Below the pieces are notes generated by a model. The model worked only from the letters and a program-made list of their open reading frames with translations, was not told where the DNA came from and did not search any database. A program made the position numbers and the translations under genes. From assembly GCF_900156055.1 (NCBI RefSeq), contig NZ_FTMQ01000005.1, positions 124,001 through 188,000 on the forward strand: DNA of 64,000 nucleotides, given 5' to 3'. Positions 42,375-51,043 of this stretch are shown here, one piece after another (position 1 is the first letter of the stretch; the number at the start of each line of letters is the position of its first letter). Origin of the DNA: Rhizobium sp. RU33A. GTDB lineage: Bacteria; Pseudomonadota; Alphaproteobacteria; Rhizobiales; Rhizobiaceae.

Positions 42375-42476
42375 TAACGACATGCCCGCCACGAGCCGTT
42401 CGTGGGATGGAGTCGGTGTATGCACGGTCCAAAGGCGACTGCCGGCGACCCCCCGTGCCAATCCACCGGAGCACTC

Positions 42477-43337
42477 ATGTCTTATCTGAAAAAAATCAAT
42501 CGACGTTCTCGTTCAAACGTCCTCGTTCCAGGCATGCTGGGGGTCATTCTAGCCGTTGTCGGCACTGGCTCGATCACGCGTGCCGCAGACGATGTCTCAG
42601 CAGAAGCGGCCCCAGAACCACCCTTCGATGCGGAGCGTTTCGACGGTGGGACGGACAGAAACTGGAGCCTGATCATCGGCGCCGGAGGCAGCTTTGAACC
42701 GGAATACGAGGGAGGCAAGGATTTCAAGCCGAGCCCTTTGCCAGTATTCTTGTTCACCTATGGCGAGTGGCTTGAGATCGACCCCACAGGGGTTACCATC
42801 ACCGCATTCGAACACGAAGGGTTCGAGCTTGCCGGACGGGTCGGCTACGAAAGCGGCCGCGACGAGGATGATGGCGACCGTCTCCGCGGACTGGGAGAAA
42901 TCGACTTCGCCGCAACCGTCGGAGGCAAGGCGTCATATTCGTGGAACGGCCTCGAACTCTATGGAACCATCGACCAGACGATAGACGGAAGCGAAAGCCT
43001 GATCGGCACGATCGGCGCCGAATACAAGGCTCCTGTCACCGAACGTCTGATCCTCGGTGCCGGCGTCGAGGCGGTTATCGCAAACGACAAGCACATGGCA
43101 GCCTATTTCGGCGTCAACGCGGATCAGTCAGCGAAATCGGGACTTGCGGAGTATGAAGCGAAAGCCGGTCTTAAGCGTGTCGATGTATCGGCCTCCGCGA
43201 CGTATCTCTTGACCGAGAATTGGCTGGTGAAAGGGGAAGCCGGCGTCGGATTTCTGACAGGTGACGCAGCTGATAGTCCAATCGTTGAGGAAAAGGTGCA
43301 GCCATCGGTGTCGCTCTTTGTGGGCTACAAGTTCTAA
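42477..43337 (+). CDS. MipA/OmpV family outer-membrane protein
   Basis: A 286-residue protein with a signal peptide ending near TRAAD (about 36). The mature part is a beta-barrel rich in aromatic-flanked strands: NWSLIIGAGGSFEPEYEGGK, SPLPVFLFTYGEWLEI and a C-terminal VSLFVGYKF ending in Phe, the outer-membrane assembly signal. MipA scaffolds murein enzymes; OmpV-like members are porin-like. ATG 42477 has a CGGAG site and is preferred over upstream starts. It carries a GNAACA repeat in its promoter, shared with the RND pump and two-component system nearby. Confidence 0.88.
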   Translation: MSYLKKINRRSRSNVLVPGMLGVILAVVGTGSITRAADDVSAEAAPEPPFDAERFDGGTDRNWSLIIGAGGSFEPEYEGGKDFKPSPLPVFLFTYGEWLEIDPTGVTITAFEHEGFELAGRVGYESGRDEDDGDRLRGLGEIDFAATVGGKASYSWNGLELYGTIDQTIDGSESLIGTIGAEYKAPVTERLILGAGVEAVIANDKHMAAYFGVNADQSAKSGLAEYEAKAGLKRVDVSASATYLLTENWLVKGEAGVGFLTGDAADSPIVEEKVQPSVSLFVGYKF

Positions 43338-43358
43338 GTCCGCCCAACTCTAAACAGG

Positions 43359-43379
43359 AGCCGGGTTGCCTGCCCGGCT
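43359..43379. terminator. Hairpin after MipA/OmpV
   Basis: AGCCGGG (43359-43365) and CCCGGCT (43373-43379) form a 7-bp stem with a 7-base loop, 21 bases after the stop and facing the convergent LysR gene. A short TTCAATTCC follows. The remainder of the 207-bp gap shows nothing else. Confidence 0.6.
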
Positions 43380-43544
43380 TCAATTCCTTGCGACAGCCAT
43401 CGCCCTTCATTGGGGGACGGCCGTCTGCGGCGAACCGATACTGAGGTCGGCATCTATTTACCCGATGGCCGGACCGAACGGCGCGTCTCGCGGCACGGGC
43501 TAAGGTCGCAGGCGGCACGGCTCCACCTTCGAAGCCTGCTCAGG

Positions 43545-44444
43545 TCAGCCAGTCAGGGCCAAGCCACCCTGCCGATCGATTTCCCTCCTGATCTCGACAA
43601 TGAGTCCGTCGAGAGCCGAATTTCGCGACCTGCGTGCCCGGCGAATAACATAGGCCAGCGATGGCGGCGCAGGTAGCCGATCGGTCACAAGCTGCATGTT
43701 GCCATGGACATGACGGGCGCTCAGCAATGCCACCCCCAATCCAGCGTTGACGGCGGACACGATGCCTGCAGCGCTTGAACATTCGAATACCGTTTCGAGA
43801 AGCGCCTCATCGCGGCCGATGTCCAATGCCCATTGTCGGTAGAAGCACTCGCCATGGAACGAGAGAAAGGGAACCGGTGCATCCGACTGGATCGTCAGCT
43901 CCGGATGTTTCACCCAGTGAAGGGTCTCCTTGTAAAGGATGACGTCTGATGGTCGAACTTCATGGTCGAAGATCTGCACCATGGCGGCGTCCAACTCACC
44001 GCGTTCCAGCATGCCGCGGAGGTTCATACTCATATGCACCTTTGTCCGGACGGAGACGTTCGGGTGGAGGCGCCCGAAACGGCCAAGGATGCGCGCAAGG
44101 TCGCTACAGGCCGTGTCTTCGGTCAGACCGAGCAGAAGTCTTCCGGCGAGCGGCGTCTTTGACAGGCTCAGCAACGCCTCATCGTGAAGTGCAAGGATTC
44201 GGCCAGCATAGTCCAGGAGTTCCTGGCCAGCGGGGGTGAACATGGAAGCGCCCGCCTTGCGGCCCAGCAACTCACAGTCAAGGCTCAGCTCCAGGCGCCG
44301 GATCTTATGGCTGACCGCGGATTGCGAAAGCCCCAAGACAGACGCTGCCTTGGTGACACCTCCATGGTGCTTGATTGCGCACAAGGCCCTCAGTGCATCG
44401 ATTTCGAGGCGGCGACTGTTCAACTCGATCATTGTCCCATCCAT
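43545..44444 (-). CDS. LysR family transcriptional regulator
   Basis: The 299-residue LysR protein has helix-turn-helix residues about 10-70 (IDALRALCAIKHHGGVTKAA, SVLGLSQSAVSHKIRRLELS) and an effector domain from about 95 (GRLLLGLTEDTACSDLARIL). The first start, ATG 44444, is preferred; ATG 44432 is possible. It is divergent from an EamA-type exporter (141 bp), the usual arrangement for a LysR controlling a metabolite exporter. Confidence 0.88.
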   Translation of the reverse strand: MDGTMIELNSRRLEIDALRALCAIKHHGGVTKAASVLGLSQSAVSHKIRRLELSLDCELLGRKAGASMFTPAGQELLDYAGRILALHDEALLSLSKTPLAGRLLLGLTEDTACSDLARILGRFGRLHPNVSVRTKVHMSMNLRGMLERGELDAAMVQIFDHEVRPSDVILYKETLHWVKHPELTIQSDAPVPFLSFHGECFYRQWALDIGRDEALLETVFECSSAAGIVSAVNAGLGVALLSARHVHGNMQLVTDRLPAPPSLAYVIRRARRSRNSALDGLIVEIRREIDRQGGLALTG

Positions 44445-44585
44445 CTGGCTGCCCCGTCTCAATAACACAGGCGATAGGGATCATGACATCAGTCAGGAGA
44501 TTGTCATGCAGCCATCGATATTTGTCATGAGCTTCCATGCCGCCTTGCCTCTAGCGATGATGGCAGTTCACCTGATCGAGGCACC

Positions 44586-45482
44586 ATGACAAATCCCGCC
44601 AAAAGCGACACGACCGCGCGACACCACCCAATGTTATGGCCAGTGCTTGCCACGCTTTTGATCATCGGATGGAGCTCTGGATTTGTCGGCATCCGCTATG
44701 CCAGTCAGGAGGCGAGCGTCATTCTACTGCTCTTCTGGCGCACATTGATTTCAGGAATGATCCTTCTGCCTTTCGCCCTGGCTATCGGGCCGAGGATCTC
44801 ACGCAATGCGCTGAAAGGTCAGGCGCTTTTCGGCATCATGTCGGTCTTCCTTTACCTTGGAGGCTTCGCGCTTGCCATCGAGCAGAAGGTGTCAACCGGG
44901 TTGGTGGCCCTTATTGCCGACCTTCTTCCGCTCGCCATTGCCGCCCTTTCACACCCGGTACTCGGCGAACGGCTGACCGCGCGGCAATGGCAGGGCACGG
45001 CGATTGCAGTTACCGGCGTGTTGATCGTGTCCTTGGACAGTCTGAGCTTCGGAACCGCCCCGGCTTGGGCTTATGGGCTGACGATCGCGTCCATGATCAT
45101 CTTCGCAGGCGCCTCCGTTCTCTACAGAAGACGCAAGACACCGCATATGCCCGTCCACCAGAGCCTTTGCATACACATGCTGACGGGTTCCGTGCTCTTT
45201 GGCCTTTGCGCTTGGACACAAGGCAGTCTTGTCCCTCCGATCAGCTCAGAATTCGCCATCGGAATGGCCTGGTTGGTGTTGATCGCGACCTACCTCGCCT
45301 ATGCGGTCTACTATACCAGTCTGCGGCTCTTTCCCGCCGCCAAGGTCAGTGCCGCGATCTACCTCAGCCCGCCTGTCACCATGCTATGGGCCTGGATGCT
45401 CTTTTCCGAGCCTTTGACCTTGACGATGGTCGCCGGGCTGGCAGTGACATTGGTTGGCGTATGGATGACGTCCCGGGACTGA
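44586..45482 (+). CDS. EamA/DMT superfamily transporter
   Basis: A 298-residue inner-membrane protein with ten membrane segments in two EamA repeats. The repeats are marked by GWSSGFVGIRYASQEAS and ALSHPVLGERLTARQWQGTA, then LAYAVYYTSLRLFPAAKVSA and MLFSEPLTLTMVAGLAVTLV, each with a conserved Pro-Glu. These carriers usually export amino acids, nucleosides or drugs. A GAGG site lies four bases upstream. It pairs with the divergent LysR gene. Confidence 0.9.
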   Translation: MTNPAKSDTTARHHPMLWPVLATLLIIGWSSGFVGIRYASQEASVILLLFWRTLISGMILLPFALAIGPRISRNALKGQALFGIMSVFLYLGGFALAIEQKVSTGLVALIADLLPLAIAALSHPVLGERLTARQWQGTAIAVTGVLIVSLDSLSFGTAPAWAYGLTIASMIIFAGASVLYRRRKTPHMPVHQSLCIHMLTGSVLFGLCAWTQGSLVPPISSEFAIGMAWLVLIATYLAYAVYYTSLRLFPAAKVSAAIYLSPPVTMLWAWMLFSEPLTLTMVAGLAVTLVGVWMTSRD

Positions 45483-45634
45483 GGAATGACCGAGGGACAC
45501 GCCTTCACACTCGCCGCAGGACGAGCGTCATGTGCCGCACAATCCGGTCAATTCAAAGGCCAAACTTCTTCAATGCCCCACGGCCAGCCGTAAAACCAGT
45601 TGCGCACGGCATTTTGGTGCAAGAGCGCGTGCCC

Positions 45635-46252
45635 TCAAAACGGCAAGGTTACGACCACCGGCAAAAGACCGGTTTCCTGCCCAACCTTCAGCAATTCGAT
45701 CCCGATCCAAGCCAGGATGAAGACGACCCCATCTCTCAAGCTTGCCAATGCCGGTCCAGAGCTTAGCGGCAGAGTATCGCTCTCACGCCAAAGAGAAAAA
45801 TCTGGCCAAAATCGCGGGACGGCCTGTCTGTATGCATGGAAGCGGTGACCGTAACGGCTGGAGAGATAAGTTTCTTCGCCGCGTATTGCCATCTCAAAGG
45901 CGAGATAGGCGCAAAGGACGAAGGCTGACATCGAGATCAGGCTGCCGGTTAGGAGGCCAACGCCGGTGATACCTGTCAGACTGAAGACGTAAAGGGGATT
46001 GCGGGTAATCGAGTACGGACCATAGGTGACAAGCTCTGAATTCTTCCGCCCTCCGATGTAAAGCAGCACCCAGGCCCTGCCCGCTATCGCGACGAAGATG
46101 GCGGTAATGCCCCACATCTCGAAGAATGGGCTCAAGACCGGCAAGGGCGGAGGCGCTGCGGTAACTGCCATGGCACCGAACCCCATGGCGGCTGCGACCC
46201 GGAGAGCATTGATGCGATAGTGCTGAAGGAAGGGAGGTTGGACATCGTTCAT
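45635..46252 (-). CDS. Isoprenylcysteine carboxyl methyltransferase (ICMT)-like membrane methyltransferase
   Basis: The 205-residue protein has about four membrane segments and the family motif VTYGPYSITRNPLYVFSLTG, where Arg-Asn-Pro-Leu-Tyr binds SAM, followed by MAIRGEETYLSSRYGHRFHA with the E-E pair. Bacterial relatives methylate phospholipids or small lipophilic acceptors; the substrate is unknown here. GGGAGG supports the ATG 46252. A GNAACA direct repeat sits 68 bp upstream, putting it in the predicted OmpR-type regulon. It converges with the EamA gene across a 152-bp gap without clear features. Confidence 0.85.
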   Translation of the reverse strand: MNDVQPPFLQHYRINALRVAAAMGFGAMAVTAAPPPLPVLSPFFEMWGITAIFVAIAGRAWVLLYIGGRKNSELVTYGPYSITRNPLYVFSLTGITGVGLLTGSLISMSAFVLCAYLAFEMAIRGEETYLSSRYGHRFHAYRQAVPRFWPDFSLWRESDTLPLSSGPALASLRDGVVFILAWIGIELLKVGQETGLLPVVVTLPF

Positions 46253-46320
46253 GGCGAGACCTAGAGAATGGTAAGGGAATGCTCACCTCTCATGTCCATC
46301 GGCGGTTGGGCGTGACGATA

Positions 46321-46336
46321 TGTTGCCTCATGTTAC
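46321..46336 (-). promoter_or_regulatory. GNAACA-N4-GNAACA site before the ICMT-like gene (OmpR-type)
   Basis: On the minus strand this reads GTAACA-TGAG-GCAACA, direct half-sites at 10-bp spacing, 68 bp upstream of the start at 46252. It matches the other four sites in sequence and orientation. Confidence 0.6.
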
Positions 46337-46592
46337 GTCATGCTGAGAAAGATGACCGGCTTACCGTGCTGAGCGACATTGCGGCTGCGCGGGGTTGAGC
46401 AGACGTGTTCCGCTCCTAGGTGACGTGATCGGAAAATGCGCTGGCCAACCGGAGCGGACACTATCAACCTGACACAGTGCACGAGCCGTGTCCCCAACCT
46501 CAAGCGCCTTCGCGCCGGCCCGTTGAAGAAGTCCTGACAGATGAAGTCGCATGCGGACTTCGGTTACCGAGGGCCGGCCGACTGAAGCCTTA

Positions 46593-46618
46593 GCAACAAG
46601 CCGCAACACTTCGTCACA
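46593..46618 (+). promoter_or_regulatory. Triple GNAACA-type repeat before the glycosyltransferase (OmpR-type)
   Basis: GCAACA (46593-46598), GCAACA (46603-46608) and GTCACA (46613-46618) repeat every 10 bp, 64 bp upstream of the start at 46683. It is the longest of the five sites, and its third half-site is a near match. Confidence 0.6.
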
Positions 46619-46682
46619 AGTCACAACGCCGTCGCAGCCCTGCCGAGCCTATGAACTGAAACAGTTCAAAAGGAGCCGTATC

Positions 46683-47612
46683 ATGGTCGCGATCATTTGC
46701 ATGAAATGGGGAAAAGAATTCACCGCCCACCACGTCAACACGCTATACGCCAGCGTGCTGCGAAACATGGAGGAACCCTTCACGTTTGTCTGCCTGACGG
46801 ATGATGACCGCGACCTTGCAAAAGGCATCTTGGCATTGTCCATCCCGGATCTCGGGCTTCCCGAAGAAGCCTGGCGCCGGGGGTGTTTTCCCAAGCTCGC
46901 AGTTTTTGGTCCTCACCTTTTTCCACGTGAGGATGTCGTCCTGTTTCTTGATCTCGACATCATGGTTCTGCGCCCCCTTGCGCCATTCATTGCCGTGGTC
47001 CGTGCGCGTCAGCACCTTGTTTTGCAAAGAGAGTGGAATCCCATGCTTTGGAGCCTTCTCCCGCAATGGCTCCGGCCCGATCGGGGCGGCCAATCCTCCG
47101 TCTTTGGCTTTTGTCCATCCAAGGTTGGCCCGATCTATGAACAGGTTCAGGCGAATGCCGAGACCATGTCGAGCAGATTCAGAAACGACCAGACGTACCT
47201 GACTGAAAAGGTCAGCGATCGGAGTTATTGGCCGGCTGGTTTCTGTGTCAGTTTCAAGAGAAGCTGCGTCAGGCTCTTTCCGCTCAACCTCCTGCTCCCA
47301 AAGGTCCGGAGGCCGCAGCTGGCCAAGATTGTTGTCTTCCATGGAAAGCCTCGGCCATGGGAAACGCTTGTCGAACCTGGGGAGCGGTGGGGAACGAAAC
47401 GGCGTTTCGGCAAAGGCCCAGTAGCCTGGATCGTCAGTTATTTCGCTCTGGCAGATGTGATCCTGAAGGCTCTGGAAGCCGGAGGCTCGCAAGAAGCCTA
47501 CAAGCGCCGATGGGGTGCCGATCGGCGCAATCGCGCAATCTGCGGAAACAACGCGATCATCTATCTTCCAGGACCAGAGGCGCGGGTGCCTGGGACTGAT
47601 CCAGCCGCATAA
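46683..47612 (+). CDS. GT-A fold glycosyltransferase-like protein
   Basis: The 309-residue soluble protein has a GT-A nucleotide-sugar domain: N-terminal ICMKWGKEFTAHHVNTLYAS, metal-binding DxD as Asp90-Leu-Asp92 in VVLFLDLDIMVLRPL, and FRNDQTYLTEKV with SFKRSC later. The donor and acceptor are unknown. Such proteins decorate surface polysaccharide or lipid A-type glycans at the inner leaflet. AAGGAG lies eight bases before the ATG. A triple OmpR-type repeat precedes it, so two-component control is likely. Confidence 0.8.
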   Translation: MVAIICMKWGKEFTAHHVNTLYASVLRNMEEPFTFVCLTDDDRDLAKGILALSIPDLGLPEEAWRRGCFPKLAVFGPHLFPREDVVLFLDLDIMVLRPLAPFIAVVRARQHLVLQREWNPMLWSLLPQWLRPDRGGQSSVFGFCPSKVGPIYEQVQANAETMSSRFRNDQTYLTEKVSDRSYWPAGFCVSFKRSCVRLFPLNLLLPKVRRPQLAKIVVFHGKPRPWETLVEPGERWGTKRRFGKGPVAWIVSYFALADVILKALEAGGSQEAYKRRWGADRRNRAICGNNAIIYLPGPEARVPGTDPAA

Positions 47613-47754
47613 CAAGTCCTCTACCACAGGGCAAAAAGCCCGCGACAGATGGCCACCAACAACCGTTCAAGCTCTTCTCCTCACAGGCAGCGGGAGCGCT
47701 TGCCCTCCGCGAGGTGGATGACACTCCGATTGATCTCGAGCGATGGAGCTCTCC

Positions 47755-48669
47755 ATGCAGTATGACACGATAATCGTCGGCGGCAGTTTCGCCGGACTGA
47801 CGGCAGCCCGATATCTGGCTCGGGCGCGCAGACATGTATGCGTCCTGGATCTCGGCGATCCCCGCCATCGCTTTTCAGCCCAGCCGACAGGTATGTGGAG
47901 GCGGGACGATGACAATCCACACAGTGTCCTGCAATCCCTGTGGGACGAGGTCGCGACTTACCCGACGGTCACGCTTCTTGCCGAAGCAGCCGTCAAGGTC
48001 CAGGCCCAGCAGGAGGATTTTGTTGTCACGAATTGGTCTGGCGAGCATATTGCCGGAAGACGGTTGCTTCTCGCATTCGGCGTCTCCGACAACTTACCAG
48101 ACATACCGGGTCTCGCAGAACGGTGGGGTGTATCAGTCCTTCCATGCCCAGATTTTCATGGCTTCAATTACGATCGGAAACCAGTTGGCGTCTTGAACGC
48201 CTCTCCACGGTCCCCTGAACAAGCGATGCTCTTGTCGGAATGGTGCCCGACGACCCTCTATCTCGATGGCAGCGGATGCGACGCGTCGATGAGAGAGGCC
48301 CTTGAGCGACGCAAGATCCGTATTGAGGCGGCGCCGGTCAGACGCCTAGCCGGTGATGGATGCAATCTGGCGCGGATCTATCTTGCAGACAACCAGGTTC
48401 AACCACTCGACACGCTGTTTCTTACCGCGTGCCATCAACTCAACAGCTCGATTGCTGAAGAACTGGGATGTGCGATCGAAACCGGCCCGCTCGGGCAGAC
48501 CATCGCAGTCAACGGTCAGCACATGACTAGCATTCGCCATGTCTATGCTGCGGGAGACATCTGCAGAAAAACAGCAAACATGACCCTGGCCTGCGCAGAC
48601 GGCATGACAGCGGCGATGGCGATCCACCACTCGCTGGTCTTCGAAACGAACGCGACAGAGTTTGCGTGA
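47755..48669 (+). CDS. Thioredoxin reductase-like FAD flavoprotein without the CxxC pair
   Basis: The product is 304 residues. FAD motif IIVGGSFAGLTAARYLARAR and C-terminal AAGDICRKTANMTLACADGM are typical of the low-molecular-weight thioredoxin reductase group. The redox motif CxxC is replaced by CPDFHGF (Cys131, second Cys now Phe). It therefore cannot reduce thioredoxin in the usual way and may be a ferredoxin/flavin-type oxidoreductase or gliotoxin-reductase-like enzyme. The start at 47755 has a GGAG site; ATG 47743 is the alternative. It follows the glycosyltransferase by 142 bp. Confidence 0.82.
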   Translation: MQYDTIIVGGSFAGLTAARYLARARRHVCVLDLGDPRHRFSAQPTGMWRRDDDNPHSVLQSLWDEVATYPTVTLLAEAAVKVQAQQEDFVVTNWSGEHIAGRRLLLAFGVSDNLPDIPGLAERWGVSVLPCPDFHGFNYDRKPVGVLNASPRSPEQAMLLSEWCPTTLYLDGSGCDASMREALERRKIRIEAAPVRRLAGDGCNLARIYLADNQVQPLDTLFLTACHQLNSSIAEELGCAIETGPLGQTIAVNGQHMTSIRHVYAAGDICRKTANMTLACADGMTAAMAIHHSLVFETNATEFA

Positions 48670-48766
48670 ACGATGGAGCAGCGAGATCCTAAGCCTTAGG
48701 GTTGGGCGACATCATGGAAAAGAGTATCGGCTAAAGCGAAGACAATGTGCCACGCCCCCGCGCCTC

Positions 48767-50092
48767 TCACGTGAACGGCAGCTCGAGACGGACGCAGAGG
48801 CCGTGGGGCATGCGATCAATGAGATGAAGTCGACCTCCATAGGCCTGAACGATCTCGGCCACGATCGACAAACCAAGCCCAAAACCGTCATTGGGTCCAG
48901 TTCTAGCCGCATCGGCCTTGAAGAAGGGCTCCAGTATCCTTTGCTTGTCTGCCGCCGAAACGCCCGGACCGTCGTCCGATAAGTCGATCGTCACGCCATT
49001 GCTACTTTGGCGCAGTTCGACCAGAACCGACTGGCCAAATTTGGTGGCGTTGTCACAAAGGTTTGTGATTGCTCGTGCCATGGCAAGTGGGGGGCAATGG
49101 ACAATCAGCCGGTTCGGCCCTCGATATTCGACATTGAAGCCGACATCGGCGAATTCTGTGCACACTGTCTGCACCAAACTACCCAAATCCGTGCGCTCGA
49201 TCGCCTCCCTGCGATGACTGTCACGCAGATAGTCGAGACTTTCTGTCAGCAGCCGATCGAGACGGCTGATGTCCGACAGCATCGCATCGCGGGCACTTCC
49301 ATCGCCAAGCCTTTCAGCCCGCATCCGAATGCGCGTGAGAGGGGTTCGCAGATCATGGCTGATGCCCCGCAGCATTCTGGTGCGCGATTCAATCATCATG
49401 GAAATGCGGTTGCGCATGCTGTTCAGAGCTCTCGCCACTACGACGATCTCGCGGCTACCACGCTCCTCGAAAATGGGGGCCTCGTTGTTGAGGTCGGCGT
49501 TTATTGCGGCATGAGAGATACGCCGAAGCGGTAGCATGATGGACCAGATGGCGAACGAGCAGAAGAGGAAGACCAGCGTCAGAATTGCCACGACATAGTA
49601 AGTTCCCTGACCGATAAAATCGCTGATAAACAAAATGTCGTTTGTCGCAACGGTCGAGACCAGCATCGTGGCATCATCGATCTGCGTGGCGACGATCCGC
49701 CTGTCTCCGAGAAAGGTGCGCCAACCGTCAAGAGGAACAATCCAATCGTCGGGAGGGAAAAGCCATTCGATGATCCTGTCGGAAAGGTGCTCCTTGGGCG
49801 AGGAAAACGCAAATTGGGCCCTCAGAGAGAGCGGCTCGATTGTGACATCCCAGCCTGAACGCCGAGTAGCGGCGATGATAGTCTCGCGCTCGTCTGGCGT
49901 GGCGCTTCTCAAGACAATAGCGAAGGAATGCAGCCGATCCGCGAGCTGCTCGATATCTGGTGTTTCGTAATCGTTCCGAAGCCAGCGTTCAACAATCGGC
50001 CCGGCGGTCACAACGATCAGCAGTGCCAGCACCACGATTACAACAATCTGCGCAAAGATCGTCTTCGGCGTGACCAAGAAAGGCAGCTTCAT
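48767..50092 (-). CDS. Sensor histidine kinase of the OmpR/EnvZ type
   Basis: A 441-residue membrane kinase: segment 1 at about 11-31, a periplasmic sensor region of about 130 residues, segment 2 at about 165-186, HAMP to about 235, H-box GISHDLRTPLTRIRMRAE with phospho-His246, N-box LCDNATKF, G1 DLSDDGPGVS and G2 DGFGLGLSIV. The upstream response regulator ends 64 bp before this start and both are co-directional, so they are a cognate pair. The periplasmic part carries no recognised domain and may read envelope state. It is placed in the same block as an RND pump. Confidence 0.92.
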   Translation of the reverse strand: MKLPFLVTPKTIFAQIVVIVVLALLIVVTAGPIVERWLRNDYETPDIEQLADRLHSFAIVLRSATPDERETIIAATRRSGWDVTIEPLSLRAQFAFSSPKEHLSDRIIEWLFPPDDWIVPLDGWRTFLGDRRIVATQIDDATMLVSTVATNDILFISDFIGQGTYYVVAILTLVFLFCSFAIWSIMLPLRRISHAAINADLNNEAPIFEERGSREIVVVARALNSMRNRISMMIESRTRMLRGISHDLRTPLTRIRMRAERLGDGSARDAMLSDISRLDRLLTESLDYLRDSHRREAIERTDLGSLVQTVCTEFADVGFNVEYRGPNRLIVHCPPLAMARAITNLCDNATKFGQSVLVELRQSSNGVTIDLSDDGPGVSAADKQRILEPFFKADAARTGPNDGFGLGLSIVAEIVQAYGGRLHLIDRMPHGLCVRLELPFT

Positions 50093-50156
50093 GAGGCCTC
50101 CATCGCGCGTTGACGTCGCGCCGGACCCAAGACACCGCTATTTCCTTTTCCGCGGC

Positions 50157-50879
50157 TCATAGTTCTTCGACCGAGGCCGTGAACGTGTAGCCTACCAACC
50201 GAACGGTCTGCAACAACAATGGCTCGCGGGGGTCGACCTCGATCTTCTGGCGCAGACGGCTGATATGGACATCGATGCTGCGCTCGATCGGTCCGGCAAG
50301 ACCAGCATGGGTCAAGGACAACAACTCCTCGCGGGTGATCACTCGACCCGGATTCCGGCAGAAAGCCAGAAGCAAATCAAACTCCGTGGTCGTTAGTGCG
50401 ACGCGGGCATTTGTGGGATCATGGAGTTGGCGACGCATTGGATCGATCTGCCAGCCATCAAAGCGCAACCTGCGCTGTCCGGTTGTCGACACGAGACCAT
50501 AGGAGACGCGTCTGAGAAGGCTGCGCACCCGTGCGACGACTTCTCTTGGACTGAATGGTTTGGTGACATAGTCGTCGGCGCCCACTTCGAGCCCGACAAT
50601 CCTGTCGACCTCTTCGCCCAACGCAGTCACTAGAATGATCGGTATCGTCTTCTCGGCACGGATTTTTCGGCAGAGCGTCAGCCCATCCTCGCCGGGTAAC
50701 ATCACGTCAAGAATGATGAGGTCAAATGTATTGTTTCGTAGAAGCGACTGCATGACATGACCGTCCTCCGCGATCGTCGGGGTCATGCCATTCTCCCGCA
50801 TCGTCATTGCCAGGAGTTTGCCGATGTCGGGATCGTCTTCCACGATCAATACCTGAACATTTGCCGCTGATGGCTGCAT
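50157..50879 (-). CDS. OmpR family response regulator
   Basis: The 240-residue protein has a receiver domain (VLIVEDDPDIGKLLAMTMR, phospho-acceptor Asp58 in IILDVMLPGEDG, Lys in VTKPFSPREVVARV) and a winged-helix output domain (about 135-235: LTTTEFDLLLAFCRNPGRVI, IERSIDVHISRLRQKIEVDP). The ATG at 50879 has an AGAGGGAC site. Its promoter carries a GCAACA-AAAT-GTAACA direct repeat, so it is probably autoregulated. The same repeat precedes the RND operon and three envelope genes, making this regulator the best candidate to bind it. Confidence 0.93.
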   Translation of the reverse strand: MQPSAANVQVLIVEDDPDIGKLLAMTMRENGMTPTIAEDGHVMQSLLRNNTFDLIILDVMLPGEDGLTLCRKIRAEKTIPIILVTALGEEVDRIVGLEVGADDYVTKPFSPREVVARVRSLLRRVSYGLVSTTGQRRLRFDGWQIDPMRRQLHDPTNARVALTTTEFDLLLAFCRNPGRVITREELLSLTHAGLAGPIERSIDVHISRLRQKIEVDPREPLLLQTVRLVGYTFTASVEEL

Positions 50880-50941
50880 GTTTAGTCCCTCTTGCCCTTG
50901 CCTAGAGCATGCATTCGGGGCGCGTCCCTCATATTTCGATT

Positions 50942-50957
50942 TGTTACATTTTGTTGC
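50942..50957 (-). promoter_or_regulatory. GNAACA-N4-GNAACA site before the response regulator (OmpR-type)
   Basis: On the minus strand GCAACA-AAAT-GTAACA, 62 bp upstream of the regulator's start. It lies in the 164-bp gap after the RND pump gene, consistent with a separate autoregulated promoter for the regulator/kinase pair. Confidence 0.6.
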
Positions 50958-51043
50958 GAACCATGCCAATGAAGAAGGTCGGACCACGCAGGCCCGCCCC
51001 CTTTCAGTTTGCGCCGCCTGACATCGGCGACGCCTCTGTACCC

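Larger units (their letters stand above)
46253..46682. other. 430-bp divergent promoter region with two GNAACA repeat sites
   Basis: This gap separates the ICMT-like gene (minus) from the glycosyltransferase gene (plus) and contains one repeat site for each, at 46321-46336 and 46593-46618. It also has an inverted repeat of GAAGTC/GACTTC around GCATGC (46543-46561). I see no convincing gene; the short open frames lack ribosome sites. Confidence 0.5.

Noticed and set aside
46361-46624. 87-codon open frame in the gap before the glycosyltransferase
   Set aside because: There is no ribosome site or motif, and it overlaps one of the promoter repeats.
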